From Methylococcaceae bacterium (GTDB taxonomy: Bacteria; Pseudomonadota; Gammaproteobacteria; Methylococcales; Methylomonadaceae), in NCBI GenBank assembly GCA_947484105.1, contig CANKON010000085.1, positions 1 through 6,504 on the forward strand: a stretch of 6,504 bases of DNA. The letters are read 5' to 3'. The position numbers and the translations under genes are program-made. The notes under the pieces were generated by a model. The model saw only the letters and a list, made by a program, of their open reading frames with translations. It was not told the DNA's origin and did not search any database. How positions within the stretch are numbered: the stretch's first letter is position 1; each line of letters begins with the position of its first letter. Of this stretch, positions 1-5,226 are shown piece by piece.

Positions 1-1511
1 CCTGCGGGAAACAAGCCGACAGTATTCAAACTTTGAAAATTATCACCACGTTTAATGCGAATCGGTGAAGACGTGCGCGTTTCAACACCCGTTAAAAGTG
101 CGTCGTGCATCGCAAATCCTTTAATTTTTTTATCAAAAGCAGGCAAGGCTTCACGAATCGCGTCAACCGCATAATCGGGTAGGGCAGAACTCAAATCGCC
201 TAATTTCACGGACGGAGTGTAAGACGGTTGCACGATTCCGAATGTTGTAGAAGGTTGTCCTGCCAGAAAATCACCCACTAATTGCGCTGGTGCGGAATAA
301 TTTTCACCGCCTAACAAAAACGCTTGGCGTTCCCAATGCCGTTGTAAATCAACGCCTGCTAAAACGTGTTGTGGATAATCCATTTCGGGTGTAATGCCTA
401 CGACAATTGCGCTATTTGCATTGCGTTCGTTTCGTGAATACTGACTCATTCCGTTCGTAACAACGTGACCTGCTTCGGACGTGGCAGCAACAACCGTTCC
501 GCCTGGACACATACAAAAACTATAAACCGATCGTCCATTTTTGCAGTGATGTACGAGTTTGTAATCCGCTGCGCCAAGTAATGGATGCCCAGCATCATTA
601 CCAAAACGGCATTGATCAATTAACGATTGCGGATGCTCAATACGAAAGCCCATCGAAAACGGTTTCGCCTCCATATAAACGCCGTTGCGTTGCAACATTG
701 AAAACGTATCGCGTGCGCTGTGACCAATGGCTAACACCACGTTTGAACTTTCTAGTGTTTCGCCATTCGCCAATTGCACGCCTTGCACTTTTCCATTTTC
801 AATCAACAATTCATCAACGCGGCTTTCAAAACGAATGTCACCGCCTAACGATTCAATGGTGGCGCGAATTTGTTCTACCATCGACACCAACCGAAATGTG
901 CCAATATGGGGTTTGCTTAAATATAAAATTTCAGGTGGTGCACCTGCTTTGACAAATTCTTGCAACACTTTTCGCCCGTAATAATGAGGGTCTTTAATTT
1001 GAGTGTACAGTTTGCCGTCGGAAAACGTGCCAGCACCGCCTTCACCAAATTGAACGTTCGATTCAGCATTAAATTGACGTTTGCGCCACAATCCAAACGT
1101 GTCTTTTGTGCGTTCACGCACGGATTTTCCACGTTCCAACATAATCGGATTGAAACCCATTTGTGCCAAAATCAACGTTGCCAATAATCCACAAGGTCCT
1201 GAACCAATAACAATCGGACGTTCTTTTTGGGTCGTCGTTACGCTTAGTGGCAAATGGTATTCGGTATCAGGCGTTTGACTAATGTGAATATCACCCGCGA
1301 ATTTTGCCAAAATTTCAGCTTCATTTTTCAGTTCAACATCGATGGTATAAACCATTTGAATAGCGTCACGTTTTCGCGCGTCGTGACCTTGACGAAAAAT
1401 GTGATAGCCAATAAATTCATTAAAATCAATTTGTAGGCGAGATAAAACAGTAAGCTGCAAATCGTCAGCTGAATGATTGAGAGAAAGTTTGAGTTCAGTG
1501 ATTCTTAGCAT
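1..1511 (-). CDS. FAD-dependent dehydrogenase, COG2509 family (C-terminus beyond window)
   Basis: Reading the minus strand from the ATG at 1511 gives 503 uninterrupted codons that run off the left edge. A soluble flavoprotein is indicated: residues 98-127 form a Rossmann ADP-binding fold with GSGPCG (103-108) and an acidic residue ending the second strand (LERG). This is followed by the family-specific block QFGEGGAGTFSDGKL (154-168), an AIGHSARDTF segment (261-270) typical of the second FAD contact, SFCMCPGG (331-338) and GVETRTSSPIRI (475-486). These blocks and the ~90-residue N-terminal domain ahead of the Rossmann fold match the uncharacterised 'FAD-dependent dehydrogenase' family COG2509. 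Members are about 530-540 residues long, so only some 30 residues should be missing. The start is the only ATG after the in-frame stop upstream, with a weak AGTAAAG ribosome site. The substrate is unknown. The gene is divergent from the receiver gene at 1686. Family assignment is strong; physiological role cannot be inferred. Confidence 0.9.
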   Translation of the reverse strand, partial: MLRITELKLSLNHSADDLQLTVLSRLQIDFNEFIGYHIFRQGHDARKRDAIQMVYTIDVELKNEAEILAKFAGDIHISQTPDTEYHLPLSVTTTQKERPIVIGSGPCGLLATLILAQMGFNPIMLERGKSVRERTKDTFGLWRKRQFNAESNVQFGEGGAGTFSDGKLYTQIKDPHYYGRKVLQEFVKAGAPPEILYLSKPHIGTFRLVSMVEQIRATIESLGGDIRFESRVDELLIENGKVQGVQLANGETLESSNVVLAIGHSARDTFSMLQRNGVYMEAKPFSMGFRIEHPQSLIDQCRFGNDAGHPLLGAADYKLVHHCKNGRSVYSFCMCPGGTVVAATSEAGHVVTNGMSQYSRNERNANSAIVVGITPEMDYPQHVLAGVDLQRHWERQAFLLGGENYSAPAQLVGDFLAGQPSTTFGIVQPSYTPSVKLGDLSSALPDYAVDAIREALPAFDKKIKGFAMHDALLTGVETRTSSPIRIKRGDNFQSLNTVGLFPA

Positions 1512-1587
1512 AGTGGCTTTACTTAAAAGTTGGTTGATACTTAGACGTTAGATTAAAAAAACAGTTATCATTATTTCTGTAATCGGT

Positions 1588-1616
1588 TTGGCGGTTTGTT
1601 TTGGATATTGTAAAAT
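1588..1616 (+). promoter_or_regulatory. Sigma70-like promoter for the CheY-like gene
   Basis: A TTGGCG hexamer at 1588-1593 (4 of 6 to TTGACA) and TAAAAT at 1611-1616 (5 of 6 to TATAAT) are separated by 17 bp, the ideal spacing. Transcription would start near 1623, giving a leader of about 63 nt before the ATG at 1686. Predicted from sequence only. Confidence 0.55.
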
Positions 1617-1626
1617 GCAACGCAGG

Positions 1627-1644
1627 CGGTGGTGTGCAGCACCG
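1627..1644 (+). other. Small hairpin in the predicted leader of the CheY-like gene
   Basis: CGGTG (1627-1631) can pair with CACCG (1640-1644) across an 8-nt loop, starting only a few nucleotides after the predicted transcription start. It could be a 5'-end stabilising stem, but five base pairs can arise by chance. Confidence 0.25.
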
Positions 1645-1674
1645 AAAAATAAAATAATTAACTTACATAAATTT

Positions 1675-1678
1675 AGGA
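1675..1678 (+). promoter_or_regulatory. Ribosome binding site AGGA fixing the start at 1686
   Basis: AGGA lies 7 nt before the ATG at 1686. The next in-frame ATG (1704, Met7) has no comparable site, so the longer 131-residue form is preferred. Confidence 0.7.
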
Positions 1679-1685
1679 AAAGAAA

Positions 1686-2081
1686 ATGGCTATAGCACCC
1701 GAAATGTTACAAAAGAAAATTCTTATTGTTGACGATGCCGCTTCAATGCGAACCCTGACAAAAGCTATTTTGCGTGAAGCGGGTTTTGTCCATGTTTTTG
1801 ATGCACCAGGTGGTCGTGAAGCGTTACAAATGATGGCAAAAGTTAAAATCAACGTCGTAATTTGTGACTGGAATATGCCAGGCATGAGTGGTATTGAATT
1901 ATACCAAGCGGTTAAAGAAGACGAAAAATTAGTGACTCCACCTTGGATTATGCTGACTTCTTCTGGTGAAGCTGACAAAGTAAAAGAAGCTATTTCTGTT
2001 GGTATCACATCTTATATTGTTAAACCGTTCAAACCTGATAATTTGATTACCCAGCTTGTTAATAAACTTAAAGCGGGTTAA
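1686..2081 (+). CDS. Single-domain CheY-like response regulator
   Basis: This 131-residue protein is a stand-alone receiver domain with no output domain. All phosphotransfer residues are present: the acidic pair D16-D17 in LIVDDA, the phospho-acceptor D61 in CDWNMPGMSG, the switch residue T91 in MLTSSGE and the invariant K113 in VKPF. The DWNMP signature around the phospho-site is that of CheY itself, as are the short length and the absence of a linker. A role as a phosphorylated, diffusible cytoplasmic signal carrier follows, either to a flagellar or pilus motor or as a phosphorelay intermediate. No kinase, phosphatase or chemotaxis gene is in the window, so the partner is unknown and I do not assign cheY. 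It is transcribed alone, divergent from the flavoprotein and convergent with topA. It has its own promoter and a good ribosome site. Confidence 0.93.
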   Translation: MAIAPEMLQKKILIVDDAASMRTLTKAILREAGFVHVFDAPGGREALQMMAKVKINVVICDWNMPGMSGIELYQAVKEDEKLVTPPWIMLTSSGEADKVKEAISVGITSYIVKPFKPDNLITQLVNKLKAG

Positions 2082-2096
2082 TTCAAATCCCAATGG

Positions 2097-2121
2097 CAAT
2101 CACGGCAACGTGCCGTGATTG
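2097..2121. terminator. Perfect 11-bp hairpin between convergent genes, probable terminator
   Basis: CAATCACGGCA (2097-2107) pairs perfectly with TGCCGTGATTG (2111-2121) around a 3-nt loop. It lies 15 nt after the stop codon of the receiver gene and 11 nt after that of topA on the other strand, so it could serve both. Neither side has a U-tract directly at the stem base. On the plus strand a TTTTATT tract comes 9 nt later (2131-2137), so the terminator is not a textbook one. It may act partly by blocking 3' exonucleases. Confidence 0.6.
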
Positions 2122-2132
2122 TGCCACAGCTT

Positions 2133-4424
2133 TTATTCTGCGTCGTCTGATTCAACTGCTTCCACAAAACCGCAACCCTTTTGCGGACACACTTTTTGAA
2201 TCCCGTGTTTTTTACTTTCTTTGAGCGTCAAAATTGCCCAATTACATTTTGGACAAGGCTCATTCAACGGTGCATTCCAAAGTGCATAATCACACGTCGG
2301 ATACGTTTCACATGAATAAAAAATCTTCCCGCTACGCGCCTTGCGTTTAAAAATTTGTCCTTTTTGACATTGTGGACACTGCACATCCGTACCCAGTGGT
2401 TTTTCAATGGGTTCAATATAACGGCAATCGGGATAACCTGTGCAACCAATAAATTTCCCATAACGTCCTGTTTTATAAATCAAAGTAGATTTGCATTCTG
2501 GGCATTCGCGTCCTTCAACTAATTCTGGTTCAATTTCTGCTGAATCCGTTAAATTTCGCGTGTAATTACATGTTGGATAATCGGTACAGCCAATAAAACG
2601 CCCATTACGCCCTAATCGAATTGATAAGGCTTTGCCACATTGTGGGCAGAGTTCGTCAATCGCTTCTTGAGTGACATCTTTGCGTTGCACAGACGCTTCT
2701 TTTGCGATGATTAACTCACCAAATGGTTCCCAAAAACTGTGCATTAACGGAACCCATTCCTTTTCGCCCCGAGCTACCGCATCTAAATCGTCTTCTAAAT
2801 TCGCTGTAAAATCGTAATCGACATATTTTGTAAAATGTTCCGTCAAAAATTTATTCACAATTCGCCCCACGTCTGTCGGTTGAAAACGTTTGGTTTCAAG
2901 CGTGACATATTCGCGGTTTTGCAATGTTGAAATAATCGAGGCATACGTCGAAGGACGACCAATACCGTGTTCTTCGAGAGCTTTCACCAAACTGGCTTCA
3001 CCATAACGCGGCGGCGGTTCGGTGAAATGTTGAGCAATTAACACATCGTTCAATTTAACGGTATCGCCTTCTTTTACTTGTGGCAGAAAATTTTCTTTGT
3101 CATCGCCATCTTTAGAATCGTCTTTGCCTTCTAAATAAACCGCCATAAAACCAGGATTTGCCACCGATGAACCTGTGGCACGAAAAACGTGTTTGCCTTC
3201 ATTGCAACTCAAATCAATTGCCACACTGTTCAACGTTGCGTGAATCATTTGGCAAGCAATCGTACGTTTCCAAATCAATTCATAAAGTTTGAATTGTTCG
3301 GCGGTTAAAAATGATTGAATTTGGCTCGGCAAATAACGTGCTGATGTGGGACGCACGGCTTCATGTGCTTCTTGAGCATTTTTCGATTTCGTTTTATAAA
3401 CGACAGATTCTTTCGGCACATTTTCCGCGCCATACGTTTCAGCGATTAAAGCGCGAATATCATCCACCGCTTCTTTCGATAAATTCACCGAATCGGTACG
3501 CATATAAGTAATCAATCCTGCCGTTTCACCGCCAATATCGATGCCTTCGTAAAGCTGTTGCGCGACAGTCATCGTGCGCTTGGTTGTAAAACCTAATTTT
3601 CGAGCCGCTTCTTGTTGCAACGTAGATGTGATAAACGGTGGTGCAGGATTGCTTTTACGTTGTTTCTTTTCAAGTTTCGCAACCGTTAATTTGCCATTCG
3701 CCTCTTCAAGTAAAATTTGCTGTGTTTGCGTCGCTAAATCTTCATTATTCAGGCTAAATTGTGAAATTTTTTCGCCATTAAATTGCGTGAGTTTGGCTTT
3801 AAAATTCTGTTCCAATGCAAAAACCATCGCATCTGTTGACCAGTATTCGCGACTTTGAAAAGCTTCAATTTCCAATTCACGTTCAACAATTAAACGTAAC
3901 GCAGGACTTTGAACGCGCCCCGCCGATAAACCACGACGAATTTTTTTCCACAACAACGGCGACAATTTAAAACCCACTAAATAATCCAAAGCACGTCGCG
4001 CTTGTTGGGCGTGAACCATGTTGTAATTGAGTTCTGACGGTTCGGCAATCGCCTCCGTGACTGCTTTTTTGGTAATTTCGTGAAACGCCACGCGGTGAAC
4101 GGTTTTATTTTTGAGTAGATTTTTTTCGTTCAAAAGTTCCAATAAATGCCATGAAATGGCTTCACCTTCACGGTCTGGATCGGTTGCTAAATAAAGCGTA
4201 TCAGCTGCTTTTAAGGCTTTGGTAATGGCTTGAACATGACGTTGATTACGTTCGACGAGTTCATATTTCATCGCAAAATCATTTTGCGTATCGACCGCGC
4301 CTTCTTTTGGCACTAAATCGCGAACATGTCCGTAAGAAGCAAGGACATGAAAATCTTTACCAAGATATTTTTCAATGGTTTTGGCTTTGGCTGGTGATTC
4401 AACAATAACGAGATTTTTGCTCAT
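2133..4424 (-). CDS. topA: DNA topoisomerase I (type IA, omega protein)
   Basis: This 763-residue enzyme relaxes negative supercoils by cutting one strand and passing the other through the gap. It begins with the Toprim motif IVESPAKAKTIEKYLG (E9) and carries the metal-binding DxDxE triad in TDPDREGE (D82, D84, E86). The catalytic tyrosine is Y307 in GLITYMRTDS, with R309 beside it. Further type IA signatures are RRALDYLVGFKLSPLLW (143-159), LSAGRVQSPALRLI (166-179) and EEHGIGRPSTYASII (484-498). The C-terminus has four cysteine pairs of zinc-ribbon type: C593/C596 with C613/C619, C641/C644 with C661/C667, C683/C686 with C705/C711, and C724/C727 with C746/C751. E. coli TopA has 865 residues. 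This protein lacks the insert near the Toprim triad (the triad is at 111-115 in E. coli) and has a shorter tail. GGA precedes the ATG by 8 nt. It follows smg by 24 bp and is probably co-transcribed with it. Confidence 0.98.
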   Translation of the reverse strand: MSKNLVIVESPAKAKTIEKYLGKDFHVLASYGHVRDLVPKEGAVDTQNDFAMKYELVERNQRHVQAITKALKAADTLYLATDPDREGEAISWHLLELLNEKNLLKNKTVHRVAFHEITKKAVTEAIAEPSELNYNMVHAQQARRALDYLVGFKLSPLLWKKIRRGLSAGRVQSPALRLIVERELEIEAFQSREYWSTDAMVFALEQNFKAKLTQFNGEKISQFSLNNEDLATQTQQILLEEANGKLTVAKLEKKQRKSNPAPPFITSTLQQEAARKLGFTTKRTMTVAQQLYEGIDIGGETAGLITYMRTDSVNLSKEAVDDIRALIAETYGAENVPKESVVYKTKSKNAQEAHEAVRPTSARYLPSQIQSFLTAEQFKLYELIWKRTIACQMIHATLNSVAIDLSCNEGKHVFRATGSSVANPGFMAVYLEGKDDSKDGDDKENFLPQVKEGDTVKLNDVLIAQHFTEPPPRYGEASLVKALEEHGIGRPSTYASIISTLQNREYVTLETKRFQPTDVGRIVNKFLTEHFTKYVDYDFTANLEDDLDAVARGEKEWVPLMHSFWEPFGELIIAKEASVQRKDVTQEAIDELCPQCGKALSIRLGRNGRFIGCTDYPTCNYTRNLTDSAEIEPELVEGRECPECKSTLIYKTGRYGKFIGCTGYPDCRYIEPIEKPLGTDVQCPQCQKGQIFKRKARSGKIFYSCETYPTCDYALWNAPLNEPCPKCNWAILTLKESKKHGIQKVCPQKGCGFVEAVESDDAE

Positions 4425-4448
4425 TTATCTATTCCGTTTGATAAAAAT

Positions 4449-4916
4449 TTAATGCACATACGTCGGCAATAAGTCATAAACAATGTCTTCCATTCGCGCC
4501 AACGCTAATTCTTCGTCAGGCATATTCAACAACACAATTAACACAATCCATTTTAATTTATCGATGGTCAACGCTTCTTCTAACGCAATCGCACGGTCTA
4601 AAACTAACTCACGATTTACCGAGTTTAAAATGCCAGCACGTTCCAACGTCATGATTAAATTTTGACATTCAACATCCAAACGTTCTTTTTCACACGGACT
4701 AAAAATGCGAAATGACGACGACGCTTGCGCGGCAATATCAAGGTCTTCAATCGCTAAGGATTCCAACCAATCAAAGGCTTTGTTGACATCTTTATGACCA
4801 AATCCCGCCTCTAATAATTCGGTTTTTACCATTTCGTTATCAGGCGGAATTTCGCTGTCTTCGTCCATGTAATTGTCAAAAAGGTACATCAGGACATCAA
4901 ATATATTTTCTTTCAT
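4449..4916 (-). CDS. smg: Smg family protein (DUF494)
   Basis: This 155-residue protein starts MKENIFDVLMYLFDNYMDED, which matches the FDVLMYLFETY opening of E. coli Smg. The acidic central segment (ELLEAGFGHKDVNKAFDWLESL, about 34-55) and the C-terminal segment with KLKWIVLIVLLNMPDEE (about 119-135) also fit the family, as does the length (E. coli Smg has about 157 residues). No membrane segment or signal peptide is evident. The molecular function of the family is not established. The gene sits 24 bp upstream of topA on the same strand, the arrangement seen in many gammaproteobacteria, where dprA usually comes first. Here dprA is absent and a divergent nhaD takes its place. The start at 4916 keeps the conserved N-terminus, although its ribosome site is poor: only a GGA 3 nt from the ATG. 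Confidence 0.92.
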   Translation of the reverse strand: MKENIFDVLMYLFDNYMDEDSEIPPDNEMVKTELLEAGFGHKDVNKAFDWLESLAIEDLDIAAQASSSFRIFSPCEKERLDVECQNLIMTLERAGILNSVNRELVLDRAIALEEALTIDKLKWIVLIVLLNMPDEELALARMEDIVYDLLPTYVH

Positions 4917-5051
4917 AATTCCAATTGTTAACTGCGTCTTTATAGGGAAAACCTTTGTTGTTGCCCTGTTTTTCTTTAACCAGATTCGGGCTAAATGTGG
5001 CTAGATTCAATAATGTTTGTTCGTTAAGGTCAAGCAATGATTATTCTCGTT

Positions 5052-5071
5052 ATTAGCACAAAAAGCTAATG
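5052..5071. repeat. Dyad element copy 1 (putative operator) upstream of nhaD
   Basis: ATTAGC (5052-5057) and GCTAAT (5065-5070) form a perfect 6-bp inverted repeat with a 7-bp spacer. The 18-bp core 5054-5071 recurs at 5175-5192 with two mismatches. This is the expected form of a dimeric regulator's binding site. The regulator is not identifiable here; the spacing does not fit the common LysR T-N11-A core. Confidence 0.55.
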
Positions 5072-5133
5072 CGTTGTTTATACTGACTTAATTCAAAAAT
5101 AATATCTTGCAACGACGCGACACGTTTTGCGCT

Positions 5134-5162
5134 TTCTCGTTTTCGCCTTTTATATATATACT
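5134..5162 (+). promoter_or_regulatory. Possible nhaD promoter (-10 TATACT)
   Basis: TATACT at 5157-5162 matches five of six bases of the -10 consensus, but the hexamer 17 bp upstream (5134-5139) is a poor -35. Transcription would start near 5169, placing dyad copy 2 right at the start of the transcript. An alternative TATACT at 5079-5084, next to dyad copy 1, also lacks a good -35. A weak or activator-dependent promoter is therefore possible. Confidence 0.35.
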
Positions 5163-5172
5163 ACGCCTCGGT

Positions 5173-5192
5173 AATAGCACGATAAGCTAATG
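5173..5192. repeat. Dyad element copy 2 (putative operator) upstream of nhaD
   Basis: AATAGC (5173-5178) and GCTAAT (5186-5191) form the same dyad as copy 1 with one mismatched pair and the same 7-bp spacer. The core 5175-5192 is 16 of 18 identical to 5054-5071. It lies about 35 bp before the nhaD start codon, where a bound protein would be expected to repress. In RNA the dyad could form only a weak stem. Confidence 0.55.
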
Positions 5193-5215
5193 TTTATTTA
5201 AATTTTTATAAAAAA

Positions 5216-5222
5216 GGGGAGG
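5216..5222 (+). promoter_or_regulatory. Strong ribosome binding site of nhaD
   Basis: GGGGAGG is close to the full anti-16S complement and lies 4 nt before the ATG at 5227. The spacing is slightly short. It is the strongest ribosome site in the window and fixes the start, which also begins a good signal-like sequence. Confidence 0.75.
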
Positions 5223-5226
5223 AAAT

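Larger units (their letters stand above)
1512..1685. other. Divergent intergenic region between the flavoprotein and the receiver gene
   Basis: This AT-rich spacer must hold the promoters of both flanking genes. A good rightward promoter is visible (separate entry). On the leftward strand a TACAAT hexamer (complement of 1607-1612) overlaps the rightward -10, but it has no convincing -35 partner, so the flavoprotein promoter is not located. A run of seven A at 1555-1561 is the only other notable tract. No small ORF with a ribosome site was seen. Confidence 0.6.
4917..5226. other. AT-rich divergent regulatory region between smg-topA and nhaD
   Basis: These 310 bases contain no credible gene. 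They hold two copies of a dyad-bearing element (5054-5071 and 5175-5192), a possible nhaD promoter near 5134-5162, and a short imperfect direct repeat (5123-5135 and 5138-5150, 10 of 13 identical, 15 bp apart). There is also an alternating TA tract at 5151-5160 and a strong nhaD ribosome site. On the minus strand a TATAAA (complement of 4939-4944) could be the smg -10, but no good -35 is seen. Positions 4950-5045 show nothing I can interpret. Confidence 0.6.

Noticed and set aside
581..952. Plus-strand open frame of 123 codons
   Set aside because: It is antisense to the FAD-dependent dehydrogenase, whose motifs are continuous on the minus strand. It has no ribosome site and a low-complexity, implausible composition.
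1673..2008. Minus-strand open frame of 111 codons
   Set aside because: It is antisense to the CheY-like gene, which carries every conserved receiver residue.
3574..3858. Plus-strand open frame of 94 codons
   Set aside because: It is antisense inside topA, has no ribosome site, and topA is complete and clearly coding.
4985..4999. Third copy of the dyad element at GGGCTAAATG
   Set aside because: Only the right half resembles the element, with an inserted base, and there is no left arm.
5151..5160. TA dinucleotide tract as a phase-variable repeat
   Set aside because: Only five units, in an AT-rich promoter region. This is too short to suggest slippage and is easily explained as part of the -10 region.
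5085..5226. Possible sodium- or lithium-sensing riboswitch ahead of nhaD
   Set aside because: Cation riboswitches precede some antiporter genes, but this stretch shows no strong stems or terminator hairpin, and the nearest candidate promoter leaves only about 58 nt of leader.
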